Part shown: positions 26,376-34,337 of the stretch, in pieces
How positions within the stretch are numbered: the first letter of the stretch is position 1
How the letters are laid out: every line of letters begins with the position of its first letter
Source of the DNA: an uncultured Prevotellaceae bacterium
GTDB taxonomy: Bacteria > Bacteroidota > Bacteroidia > Bacteroidales > Bacteroidaceae
NCBI GenBank assembly: GCA_900320435.1
Contig: ONSH01000009.1
Coordinates: 1 to 47,567, forward strand
DNA: 47,567 nt
Reading direction: 5' to 3'
Made by a program: the position numbers and the translations under genes
The notes under the pieces: model-generated
The model's database searches: none
What the model was told of the DNA's origin: nothing
The model's input: only the letters and a program-made list of their open reading frames with translations

Positions 26376-29300
26376 TTATTCCTTGATGGTCTTGCCCATC
26401 GTCACGTAGGCAGTGGGCACTGCCACGAAGATGGAGCTCAGAGTGCCGAACACCACACCCAGTATCATGGCGAAGGAGAAGCTGATGATGCTGCCTGCGC
26501 CGCCGCCGAAGATGCCGATGAGGAAGATCACCAGCAATACGATGAAGGTGGATACGGAGGTGTTGATGGTGCGGTTCAAGGTGCTGTTGACCGACTCGTT
26601 GAACAGTTGCTGACGGTCGCGCTTGGGGAAGAGCGTGATGTTCTCACGGATACGGTCGAACACCACCACCTTGTCGTTGATGGAGTAACCGATGGCCGTC
26701 AGGATGGCACCGATGAAGGTCTGGTCGATCTCCAGTGAGAAGGGCAGGATGCCCCACAGGAGAGCGTATGCACCGAGAATCAGGATGATGTCGAAGCCCA
26801 AGGCCACGATGGCACCTACCGAGAAGGCCACATTGCGGAAGCGGGCCAGGATGTAGATGAAGATGGCGATGAAGGCCAGGATGATGCTGATGATGGCACC
26901 GCGCGTGATGTCTTCAGCCACCGAGGGGCCCACCTTCTGCGAAGAGATGATGCTGCCGCCGGCGCGCTCGTCACGGTTGATGAAGTTCTCCAGCGTGAGG
27001 TCGTCGGAGAGCACGCCGCCCTTCTTCAGGGCCTCGAAGAGTTTCTGCTCGATTTCGTTGTCCACTTCGAGTCCGTCTTCTTCAATGCGGTAGTTGGTGG
27101 ACACGCGGATGGTCTTGCCTTCTGCACCCAGTGCGATGGCGCTGGTGGTGCTTTCGGGGAAGGCTTCGGCCAGGACGCCGCGCACCTGCTCGGGCTCCAC
27201 CTGATTCTCGAAGAGCACGATGAAGTTGCGGCCGCCGGTGAAGTCAATGCTCTTGGAGAAGCCGCGCACCACGATACCGCCGATGGCGATGACAGCCAGC
27301 GTGAGGAACACGGTGAAGCTCTTCTTGTAAGCGCTCATGAACTTATACTGCGGATTCTTGAAGCTGACAGCCTTACCGATGCTGCTGGTGAAGGTCAGGT
27401 CGAGCCACTTCTCGCGTGCCAGCATGGCGGTGTACACCAAACGTGTCAGGAACACGGCGGTGAAGAAGCTGACGATGATGCCGATGATCAGCGTTGTGGC
27501 GAAGCCCTGGATGGGGCCGGTGCCGAACTTATAGAGGATGATACCGGTGATCAAGCTCGTCAGGTTGGAGTCGAAGATGGCCGAGAAGGCGTTTTCGTAG
27601 CCGGCTTTCAGGGCTTCACGCACCTTCTTGCCGCCTCTCATCTCTTCCTTCGTGCGTTCGTAGATGAGCACGTTGGCGTCCACAGCCATACCCAGCGTCA
27701 GCACCATACCGGCGATGCCGCTCATGGTCAGGGCTGCCTGGAAGCTGGTGAGGATGCCCACGGTGAAGAAGAGGTTGAGTAGCAGGGCGCAGTTGGCCAC
27801 CATGCCGGGGATGAGGCCGTACATGGCCATCATGTAGAACATCAGCACGATGAAGGCTATGACGCAGCTCCAGATGCCCAGGCGGATGGACTCGGCACCC
27901 AGCGTGGGGCCGACGATTTCCTCGCTCACGATCTTGGCCGGAGCGGGCATCTTACCGCTCTTGAGCACATTGGCCAGGTCGCGGGTGTCTTCGGTGGTGA
28001 AGTTGCCGGTGATCTGGCTGTTGCCGCCGGTGATCTCGCTCTGTACGGTGGGAGCGCTGTAGACATTGTTGTCCAGCACGATGGCCACGCACTTGTGCAG
28101 ATTGGCCTTGGTCAGAGCGGCCCAACGGCGTGCGCCGTCCACGTTCATCTTCATCGAAACGCAGGGACGTCCGTTGTTGTCGAACTCGTCCTTGGCGTCG
28201 GTCACAACGTCGCCTTCCAGAGGAGCGCGTCCGTTGCGCTCGGTGATGCGGATGGCGTAGAGCTCATAGACGTCGGCGGCAGCGCCTTCGCCCATGCCCT
28301 TAACGCCCCACTTGAGGCTGAGGTCGGAGGGCAGCACTTCTTTGGCTTCGGGGGTCTCCAGCAGGGCGCTGATGGCGTCCATATCACGCTTGGAGGCATA
28401 GCCCACGATGCAGCCCATCTCCTGCTGAGCCACCTGCAGACGGGAGAGCAGGGGATGCTGCTTGCGCAGCTGCTCGATGTCGGCCTCGCTCAATTTGGCG
28501 TTATCTTCTTTCTGTGAGCTCTTGCCTACGATAGCGGCCAAACCGGCCTTGTCGGCCTGCTTGGTCTCGGCGCTGTCAGCGACTTCTTCCGTCTGCTCGG
28601 CTACAGCCACGCTGTCGGCCTTCTCCTCCAGTGCGCCGCTGTTGGCGACGGAGGCCAACTTCTGGTCGAGCTGGACGAGGAAGGGCACGATTTCACTCGT
28701 GCTGTAGGTCTCCCAGAACTCCAGGTTGGCAGAGCCCTGCAGCAGTTTACGTACGCGCTCGGGCTCCTTGATGCCGGGCATCTCCACCATGATGCGGCCT
28801 TCCTGACCCTCGAGGGCCTGGATGTTGGGCTGCACCACGCCGAAGCGGTCGATACGGGTGCGGAGCACATTGTAAGAGTTGTCGATGGCACTCTTCACTT
28901 CGCTGCGCAGCACCTGCTCCACTTCCTTGTCGGTGCTCTTCGTGGTGACCTTGTCGCGCAGTTGCTGGGTGGCAAACAGCTCAGCCAGCGGGCGTTCGGG
29001 GGCCAGCTCACGATAGTCCTTGACGAAAAGCGTGATGAAATCTTTCTGGCTCTGAGTGGCCTCCTTGGTGGCCTGCTCCACAGCCTTGCGGAATGTTTCG
29101 TCGGTTTCTTCCTTGTGGTCGGAGAGCGCCTTCACCACGTCGGGCACGCTCACTTCCAGCACGACATTCATACCGCCCTTCAGGTCCAGACCGAGTCCGA
29201 TACCCATCTCGCGGCAGTCCTTCAGCGTCCAGATGCCCAGATACACTTTGTTGTTCTGGAGCGAATCCATGTAGCGATCCGCAGCCTCCTGGCCTTCGGT

Positions 29301-29420
29301 GGCCACCATGTTTTCATACTTGCTCTCGAAGTGGCTGGTGACCACGGAGAAGCTGAGGTAGAACAGGCATACCAACGTCAGCAGCAGCGCGAAGAACTTG
29401 ACAAATCCTTTGTTTTGCAT
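26376..29420 (-). CDS. secDF: Fused protein translocase subunit SecDF
   Basis: 1014 residues from the ATG at 29420 (MQNKGFVKFFALLLTLVCLFYLSFSVVTSHFESKYENMV). SecD and SecF, which use proton motive force to pull exported proteins through SecYEG, are joined in one chain as usual in Bacteroidetes. SecD half: GLGLDLKGGMNVVLEV, RIDRFGVVQPNIQ with EGRIMVEMPGI, then MAVDANVLIYERTKEE. SecF half (from about 700): FTGGRNFIVLFE, AIGYSINDKVVVFDRIREN. About 12 membrane helices. An acidic Ala/Glu-rich insert (about residues 295-350) sits in the SecD periplasmic part. Confidence 0.97.
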   Translation of the reverse strand: MQNKGFVKFFALLLTLVCLFYLSFSVVTSHFESKYENMVATEGQEAADRYMDSLQNNKVYLGIWTLKDCREMGIGLGLDLKGGMNVVLEVSVPDVVKALSDHKEETDETFRKAVEQATKEATQSQKDFITLFVKDYRELAPERPLAELFATQQLRDKVTTKSTDKEVEQVLRSEVKSAIDNSYNVLRTRIDRFGVVQPNIQALEGQEGRIMVEMPGIKEPERVRKLLQGSANLEFWETYSTSEIVPFLVQLDQKLASVANSGALEEKADSVAVAEQTEEVADSAETKQADKAGLAAIVGKSSQKEDNAKLSEADIEQLRKQHPLLSRLQVAQQEMGCIVGYASKRDMDAISALLETPEAKEVLPSDLSLKWGVKGMGEGAAADVYELYAIRITERNGRAPLEGDVVTDAKDEFDNNGRPCVSMKMNVDGARRWAALTKANLHKCVAIVLDNNVYSAPTVQSEITGGNSQITGNFTTEDTRDLANVLKSGKMPAPAKIVSEEIVGPTLGAESIRLGIWSCVIAFIVLMFYMMAMYGLIPGMVANCALLLNLFFTVGILTSFQAALTMSGIAGMVLTLGMAVDANVLIYERTKEEMRGGKKVREALKAGYENAFSAIFDSNLTSLITGIILYKFGTGPIQGFATTLIIGIIVSFFTAVFLTRLVYTAMLAREKWLDLTFTSSIGKAVSFKNPQYKFMSAYKKSFTVFLTLAVIAIGGIVVRGFSKSIDFTGGRNFIVLFENQVEPEQVRGVLAEAFPESTTSAIALGAEGKTIRVSTNYRIEEDGLEVDNEIEQKLFEALKKGGVLSDDLTLENFINRDERAGGSIISSQKVGPSVAEDITRGAIISIILAFIAIFIYILARFRNVAFSVGAIVALGFDIILILGAYALLWGILPFSLEIDQTFIGAILTAIGYSINDKVVVFDRIRENITLFPKRDRQQLFNESVNSTLNRTINTSVSTFIVLLVIFLIGIFGGGAGSIISFSFAMILGVVFGTLSSIFVAVPTAYVTMGKTIKE

Positions 29421-29465
29421 TGTTGTTAGTGAATATTTGATAGTTTTATTTATAAAATTCGGGCA

Positions 29466-29494
29466 CAAAGGTAGCAAAAAAAAACGAAACGCAA
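29466..29494 (-). promoter_or_regulatory. Promoter of secDF
   Basis: Minus-strand -7 TACCTTTG at 29473-29466 with a possible -33 TTG at 29494-29492 (18-nt spacer, slightly short). It gives a leader of about 45 nt before secDF. Confidence 0.65.
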
Positions 29495-29528
29495 GCTCTT
29501 TGCCGTCAAAAAAGTGACGCAAAGCGGC

Positions 29529-30587
29529 TTATTTGTTCTTTTTTCGGATTGTGGTGAGAACGGGATAATGGTCGGAGGAGGGAAACTCGCGCACGGTTCG
29601 GGTGCCGAAACTCGTCCAGTCGTCACTCGTGAAGATATGGTCGATGCGCACCCAGAATCCGGTGCGGTTGTAGGAAAAACCGGTGCCGAAGCCGCTCTCG
29701 CGATACGTGTTGCCGAGATGCTGCTTCATGCGCCTGTAGGTGTAAGAAACCGGCGTGTCGTTGAAGTCGCCGCAGAGCACGATGCTTTCGCCTTCGCGGG
29801 CTGTCAGCAGGCTGTCGAGCCGGTCGGTCTGGCGGGCTCTTTCTGCGGCGGAGGCGCTGAGAAACGAGAGCATCACGCGCCCGCTCTCCTTGAGTTTCTC
29901 CTCGTTGTGCGCATGAAGCCGTTCGACCAGAGCGGCTTTTTCCTCTTCGGGGATGCTGTTGCTCTCGAGATGGGCGCAGATGACCGTCAGCGTGTCTTCT
30001 CCGTGGCGCACGCGCCAGGCCAGAATGCCGTTCTTACTGCCGATGAAACCGATGGGAATGCTGTCGCCTACGAAAGGCAGGCGGCTGCAGATCATGACGC
30101 CTTTCGTCTTGCGGATGTCGTAGCCCAAACTGTCGACAACCTCTTGAGTTTCTGCGGGAAAGCTCGAGGTTTCCTGCAGGCAGAGGATGTCGGCGTTGAG
30201 CAGGCGCAGCAGTTGGGGCGCATTCCACACGCCGTCGGTGCTGTCTTTGTATTGCCAGCCGCAGCTGTTGAAGGTGGCAACACGGAGCGTCTGCACGCTG
30301 TCCTCGGGCGCTTCTCTGCCGGTGAAGTTCAGCGGACAGTAATCCAGACAGAACCCCGTCACGGGCAGAATGCCGATAAGAGGCAGCAGCAGTCCTTTGA
30401 AGTCGACGATGAACCACAGCAGCAGGAAGCCCAGATTGGCAGCCAGTGCCAGCGGCATCAGCAGGCCCGCCTGTGCCAGTTTCGGCGCCAGAGCCGGGTG
30501 CAGCCATGTGGAGGCACACACCGCCCAAAGCGCCAGTATGGTGCAGACGTTGGCACCGGCCAACAGCGTGACAATCAGCCGCTTCAT
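29529..30587 (-). CDS. Membrane-anchored endonuclease/exonuclease/phosphatase (EEP) family protein
   Basis: 352 residues. Three hydrophobic helices (about 5-28, 36-58, 63-80) are followed by an EEP/DNase-I-like domain (about 100-350): RVATFNSCGW, ILCLQETSS with metal Glu, VICAHLESN, VLCGDFNDTP and FPSSDHYPVLTTI with the catalytic His pair. The catalytic domain probably faces the periplasm. The substrate could be nucleic acid, a phosphoester lipid or sugar phosphate; it cannot be told from sequence. It is co-transcribed with the rhomboid gene (19-nt gap). Confidence 0.88.
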   Translation of the reverse strand: MKRLIVTLLAGANVCTILALWAVCASTWLHPALAPKLAQAGLLMPLALAANLGFLLLWFIVDFKGLLLPLIGILPVTGFCLDYCPLNFTGREAPEDSVQTLRVATFNSCGWQYKDSTDGVWNAPQLLRLLNADILCLQETSSFPAETQEVVDSLGYDIRKTKGVMICSRLPFVGDSIPIGFIGSKNGILAWRVRHGEDTLTVICAHLESNSIPEEEKAALVERLHAHNEEKLKESGRVMLSFLSASAAERARQTDRLDSLLTAREGESIVLCGDFNDTPVSYTYRRMKQHLGNTYRESGFGTGFSYNRTGFWVRIDHIFTSDDWTSFGTRTVREFPSSDHYPVLTTIRKKNK

Positions 30588-30606
30588 TGTTTACTGGAAA
30601 CTTCGT

Positions 30607-31218
30607 TCAGCGTATTCTCATGCGGCGCCAGTGGCGCAACAGCAGGAAGCCGAAAAGCATGCCGCCCAAGTGGGCGCAATGGGCCACGCCGTCGCCCCTT
30701 TGTGCCAGAGCGGAAGTCAGTTCAATGACGGCGTATCCGATGACGAAGTATTTAGCCTTGATGGGGACGGGCAGGGGGAAGATGAAGATGCGCTCTTCGG
30801 GCAGCAGATAGCCGAATCCGAGCAGGATGCCGTAGACCGCACCGGAGGCGCCGACGACGCTCACGTCGAAGGGCAGCCCTGCGAGCAGCATCTGTCCCGT
30901 CTGTGCCAATTCCTGAGTGAGGGCCGCGCCGAGTCCGCATACCATATAAAAAATAAGGAACTGCTTGGGCCCCAGAATTTGCTCCAACACGCGTCCGAAC
31001 ATCCACAAGGCGAACATATTGAAGAAGATGTGCTCCAAACTGCCGTGCATGAACATGTAGGTGAGTGGCTGCCAGAGGTGGAATCTTGGCGAGAGCCACA
31101 TATGCAGACCCAGAATGTCGTTCAGGTCGAGGTAGTATTGACGCCCCACCACCATCGCCAAATAGCACAGAACGTTGATGATGAGAAGGTTTTTGGTAAC
31201 AGGAGGTAGCAAATTCAT
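30607..31218 (-). CDS. Rhomboid family intramembrane serine protease
   Basis: 203 residues from the ATG at 31218 (MNLLPPVTKNLLIINVL); a TTG five codons upstream is less likely. Six-helix rhomboid with catalytic Ser125 in VVGASGAVYGILL and His183 in VAHCAHLGGMLFG; the HGSLEHIFFNMFALWMFG loop is the family's signature. Rhomboids cut within membrane helices of client proteins. The loop between helices 3 and 4 (QELAQTGQMLLAGLPFD) is shorter than in relatives I recall; this may be natural variation. Confidence 0.93.
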   Translation of the reverse strand: MNLLPPVTKNLLIINVLCYLAMVVGRQYYLDLNDILGLHMWLSPRFHLWQPLTYMFMHGSLEHIFFNMFALWMFGRVLEQILGPKQFLIFYMVCGLGAALTQELAQTGQMLLAGLPFDVSVVGASGAVYGILLGFGYLLPEERIFIFPLPVPIKAKYFVIGYAVIELTSALAQRGDGVAHCAHLGGMLFGFLLLRHWRRMRIR

Positions 31219-31241
31219 CGTTTTTCGCTTCAATTTCTGCG

Positions 31242-31249
31242 CAAAGGTA
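31242..31249 (-). promoter_or_regulatory. -7 box before the rhomboid-EEP operon
   Basis: Minus-strand TACCTTTG at 31249-31242, 23 nt before the rhomboid ATG. No clear -33 at the expected distance. Confidence 0.55.
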
Positions 31250-31344
31250 CGTCAAAATGTGCAATAACAGCCCCGAAAATGCACATTTTGCGTTTTTTTT
31301 TGCTTTTTTTTGGGGAAAAACTAGATTTCTCTCAACTTTTTCTA

Positions 31345-31352
31345 TATTTTTG
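31345..31352 (+). promoter_or_regulatory. Candidate -7 box for the HU gene
   Basis: TATTTTTG (TAnnTTTG match) about 65 nt before the HU ATG, downstream of a T-rich stretch. The -33 element is not obvious. Confidence 0.5.
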
Positions 31353-31417
31353 TGTCGGAAAGCGATAAAAACCAATTTTAATTCACCTTATTTACTAACT
31401 TATCTAATCTCCCAGTT

Positions 31418-31678
31418 ATGAACAAGACAGATTTGATTAACAGTGTTGCAGAAGCTGCTGCTCTGAGCAAGGCTGATGCCAAGAAGGCCGTTGACGCTGC
31501 TTTCGCTGCCATCGCAGACGCCCTGAAGAAGGACGAGAAGGTTCAGCTCGTAGGTTTCGGCACTTTCTCCACCAGCGTTCGCGCTGCCCGTGAGGGTATC
31601 AACCCCCTGACCAAGCAGAAGATCACCATCGCAGCCAAGAAGGTGGCTAAGTTCAAGCCCGCTTCTGAGCTCGTTTAA
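31418..31678 (+). CDS. DNA-binding protein HU
   Basis: 86 residues, standard for HU. MNKTDLINSVAEAAALSKADAKKAVDAAFAAIADAL forms the dimerising helices; KVQLVGFGTFSTSVRAAREGINPLTKQKITIAAKKVAKFKPASEL holds the beta arms with the conserved GFGTF and a GxNPxT-like DNA-intercalating tip (GINPLT). It is a nucleoid protein that bends and compacts DNA. Single-gene transcript: promoter upstream, strong terminator downstream. Its Lys/Ala-rich, codon-biased sequence fits high expression. Confidence 0.96.
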   Translation: MNKTDLINSVAEAAALSKADAKKAVDAAFAAIADALKKDEKVQLVGFGTFSTSVRAAREGINPLTKQKITIAAKKVAKFKPASELV

Positions 31679-31702
31679 GACTCTGTTAAGCAAAAAGCTA
31701 CC

Positions 31703-31734
31703 AAGGAGGAATCGTGAGGTTCCTCCTTTTTTTT
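31703..31734 (+). terminator. Rho-independent terminator of the HU gene
   Basis: Stem aaggaggaa (31703-31711) with ttcctcctt (31720-31728), an 8-base loop and a run of Ts to 31734, 24 nt after the HU stop. Confidence 0.9.
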
Positions 31735-32032
31735 GTTCCCAGAGTTGCCGCAGAGTTGCCGCAGAGTTGCCGCAGAGCCGCTGCATCACTGCTGTATCAC
31801 TGCTGTATCACTGCTGCATCACTGCTGTTTACACGGGAGAAACACGAAGGAAACACGAAGACTGAACGGGAACTGAACGAGCTGAAGGTGGGGATTAATG
31901 TAGTACGTGTGCGCCCGCGTGAGAGGATGCACGTATCAGTGCGCTTTGCTCTCAAGTAAATGCAAAAAGAGACCGGTTTTTGCACACTTTTGTCAACTTT
32001 GTGCAATTTTGTGCAAAAAAATGTGTAAAAAT
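31735..32032. other. Spacer between the HU terminator and the acpP promoter
   Basis: No convincing gene. It is dominated by an 11-bp-register repeat array (31741-31883), then about 100 bp of unremarkable sequence and a T/G-rich stretch with repeated TTTGTGCAA words just before the acpP promoter. An 81-codon open frame on + (31714-31959) crosses the repeats but has no protein-like features. Confidence 0.7.
31741..31883. repeat. Array of thirteen 11-bp units whose sequence changes along the array
   Basis: Strict 11-bp register: agagttgccgc x3 (31741, 31752, 31763), agagccgctgc (31774), atcactgctgt/c x4 (31785, 31796, 31807, 31818), ttacacgggag (31829), aaacacgaagg/a x2 (31840, 31851), ctgaacgggaa and ctgaacgagct (31862, 31873). 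Neighbouring units resemble each other while distant ones do not. It sits directly after the HU terminator. Confidence 0.93.
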
Positions 32033-32064
32033 GTTGTGTATGTTAAGGAAAGGTCGTACCTTTG
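32033..32064 (+). promoter_or_regulatory. Promoter of the acpP-fabF operon
   Basis: -33 GTTG at 32033-32036, a 20-nt spacer and -7 TACCTTTG at 32057-32064, giving a leader of about 60 nt before acpP. Confidence 0.82.
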
Positions 32065-32128
32065 CAGCGGTTTTTAAAAACAGAGTAAAAACAAAAAAGG
32101 TATTAACATACATTTAAATTGTACGATT

Positions 32129-32362
32129 ATGTCTGAAATTGAAGCAAAAGTAAAAGAGATTATTGTTGACAAGTTGGGTGTGGACGAGGCTGATGTAGTG
32201 CCCGAAGCAAGCTTCACCAACGACCTCGGTGCCGACTCTCTGGACACCGTAGAGCTCATCATGGAGTTTGAGAAGGCTTTCGAAATCACCATTCCCGACG
32301 ACAAGGCAGAGAAGATCTCTACCGTTGGCGATGCCATCAAATACATCCAGGATAACAAGTAA
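32129..32362 (+). CDS. acpP: Acyl carrier protein
   Basis: 77 residues, acidic, four-helix ACP. The phosphopantetheine attachment serine is Ser37 in [19 protein letters not shown]. It carries growing acyl chains in fatty-acid synthesis and donates them to lipid A and phospholipid enzymes. It is followed after 38 nt by fabF, its direct partner, in the same operon. Confidence 0.98.
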   Translation: MSEIEAKVKEIIVDKLGVDEADVVPEASFTNDLGADSLDTVELIMEFEKAFEITIPDDKAEKISTVGDAIKYIQDNK

Positions 32363-32400
32363 GCCGACGCTTCTTCCTTTAAAAGTACGCACTTATTAAT

Positions 32401-33663
32401 ATGGAATTGAAGCGTGTCGTTGTGACGGGCCTTGGCGCTGTCACACCGCTGGGAAATTCTGTCGGGGAGACCTGGCAGAATCTTCTCGTTGGTAAGAGCG
32501 GTGCTGCGCCCATCACACATTTTGATGCCTCGAAGTTCAAGACGCAGTTTGCCTGCGAAGTGAAGGGCTTCAAGGCCGAGGACTTCGGTATCGACCGTAA
32601 GGAGGCCCGCAAGCTGGATCCCTATTGTCAGTATGCTCTGGCTGCAGCCACGATGGCTGTGGAGGATTCCGGCATGATTTCCGACAGCCTCAACCGCAAC
32701 CGTGTGGGTGTGGTGTTCGGCGTGGGTATCGGCGGCATGACCACCTACGAGGAGGAAGTGAGCAACTATGCCCGCACGGGTGAGACCCTCGGGCCCAAGT
32801 TCAATCCCTTCTTCGTACCCAAGATGATTTCCGACATCTGTGCCGGTCACGTCAGCATCAAGTACGGATTCCACGGTCCCAACTACATCACCTCTTCGGC
32901 TTGTGCCAGCTCGACCAACGCCTTGGCCGACGCCTTCAACCTGATTCGTCTGGGCAAGGCTGACGTCATCGTGAGCGGCGGTGCCGAAGCAGCGATCACC
33001 TGTGCCGGTGTGGGCGGTTTCTGTTCGATGCACGCCCTCTCCACCCGCAACGACGATCCCGAGGGCGCTTCGCGTCCCTTCAGCGCTTCGCGCGACGGTT
33101 TCGTGATGGGTGAGGGCGCAGTGTCGCTCGTCCTGGAGGAGTTGGAGCACGCCAAGGCGCGCGGTGCCAAGATTTACGCCGAGATGGCCGGTGCCGGCAT
33201 GAGTGCCGACGCACACCACATCACGGCTTCCCATCCCGAGGGTCTCGGTGCCAAGCTCGTGATGCTCAACGCTCTGGAAGACGCAGAGATGAAGCCCGAG
33301 GACATTGACTACATCAACGTTCACGGCACGTCCACCCACGTGGGCGACATCTCCGAGGTGAAAGCCATCAAGGAAGTGTTCGGCGACTACGCCTACAGCC
33401 TGAATATCTCCAGCACGAAGTCCATGACGGGCCATCTGCTGGGTGCTGCCGGAGCCATTGAGGCGATGGTGAGTGTGTTGTCGGTTCAGAACGACATCGT
33501 GCCCCCGACCATCAACCACGAGGCCGGTGACGAGGACGAAGAGATCGACTACAAGCTCAACTTCACCTTCGGCCAGGCTCAGAAGCGCACGGTGCGTGCC
33601 GCCCTTTCCAACACTTTCGGTTTCGGTGGACATAACGCATGTGCTATCTTCAAGAAATACTGA
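32401..33663 (+). CDS. fabF: 3-oxoacyl-[acyl-carrier-protein] synthase II
   Basis: 420 residues. Condensing enzyme elongating acyl-ACP with malonyl-ACP. Catalytic Cys168 in TSSACASSTNAL; histidines in NVHGTSTHVGD and TGHLLGAAGAIE; the N-terminal RVVVTGLGAVTPLG and C-terminal SNTFGFGGHNACAIFKKY are canonical. Complete. The acpP-fabF-rnc order is common across bacteria. Its last 25 bp also encode the start of rnc in another frame. Confidence 0.98.
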   Translation: MELKRVVVTGLGAVTPLGNSVGETWQNLLVGKSGAAPITHFDASKFKTQFACEVKGFKAEDFGIDRKEARKLDPYCQYALAAATMAVEDSGMISDSLNRNRVGVVFGVGIGGMTTYEEEVSNYARTGETLGPKFNPFFVPKMISDICAGHVSIKYGFHGPNYITSSACASSTNALADAFNLIRLGKADVIVSGGAEAAITCAGVGGFCSMHALSTRNDDPEGASRPFSASRDGFVMGEGAVSLVLEELEHAKARGAKIYAEMAGAGMSADAHHITASHPEGLGAKLVMLNALEDAEMKPEDIDYINVHGTSTHVGDISEVKAIKEVFGDYAYSLNISSTKSMTGHLLGAAGAIEAMVSVLSVQNDIVPPTINHEAGDEDEEIDYKLNFTFGQAQKRTVRAALSNTFGFGGHNACAIFKKY

Positions 33664-34337
33664 AGCTTCGCCGTATTCTCGGCTATTGGCCGCGAAAGAT
33701 ATCCCTCTATCGCCAGGCGCTCACTCACGTGAAGAATGAGCGCCTGGAGTTTTTGGGGGATGCGGTGCTTGACGCCGTGGTGGGCGATATGGTTTTCCGC
33801 CATTTCCCCCGCAGGCGTGAGGGTTTCCTGACCAACACCCGCTCCAAGCTTGTCAAGCGCGAGATGCTCGGACGTCTGGCTGACGAGATGGGCATCACGG
33901 CGATGGTTGAGGCGCCCCGCATCAGCGGTCCGCACCGTCCCCACAACAGTTTTATGGGCGGCAACACCTTCGAGGCGCTCGTCGGTGCGCTCTATCTCGA
34001 CCGGGGCTACGATGCCTGTCGTTCGTTCTGGGAGAAAAAGGTGATGAACCACATCAATCTGGACAAGCTGGCCTTCGAGGAGATGAACTTCAAGTCGAAG
34101 CTGCTGGAATGGAGTCAGAAGCACCGCGTGGAGATCGACTTCCCCGTGGACGAAATTCGGGAGGAGGGTCAGGTCTCTCCGCTCTTCATTGCCAAAGCGC
34201 TGGTCGACGGCGAAGTGATGGGAGAGGGCAGAGGCTACAGCAAGAAAGAAAGTCAGCAGAACGCCGCCAAGATGGCGCTGAAGACCATAAGACAACGCAA
34301 CTATGAGCATCACCAGTCTACTAAGGCCGCTGTTTGA
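33639..34337 (+). CDS. rnc: Ribonuclease III, apparently lacking part of the N-terminal conserved loop
   Basis: 232 residues. Double-strand RNA endonuclease for rRNA maturation and RNA decay. The catalytic signature NERLEFLGDAVLDAVVGD, the EALVGALYLDRG motif and a C-terminal dsRNA-binding domain (about 150-220, KSLLEW-type start and SKKESQQNAAKMALK end) are present. Between YRQALTH and NERLEF only Val-Lys remains, whereas family members carry a conserved H-(R/K)-S-x-S segment plus 2-10 residues there. The gap falls in the loop of a perfect 11-bp inverted repeat. It may be a real in-frame deletion or an assembly loss. Confidence 0.9.
   Translation: MCYLQEILKLRRILGYWPRKISLYRQALTHVKNERLEFLGDAVLDAVVGDMVFRHFPRRREGFLTNTRSKLVKREMLGRLADEMGITAMVEAPRISGPHRPHNSFMGGNTFEALVGALYLDRGYDACRSFWEKKVMNHINLDKLAFEEMNFKSKLLEWSQKHRVEIDFPVDEIREEGQVSPLFIAKALVDGEVMGEGRGYSKKESQQNAAKMALKTIRQRNYEHHQSTKAAV
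33717..33751. repeat. Perfect inverted repeat in rnc at the suspected deletion point
   Basis: ccaggcgctca and its exact reverse complement tgagcgcctgg are separated by 13 nt. The loop is where RNase III homologues carry extra conserved residues that are missing here. Confidence 0.85.

Noticed and set aside
31741..31883. CRISPR-like array
   Set aside because: Units are 11 bp, contiguous and without spacers; no cas genes in the window.
31714..31959. Small 81-codon gene after HU
   Set aside because: It begins inside the HU terminator and runs through the 11-bp repeats; no ribosome site, no recognisable domain.
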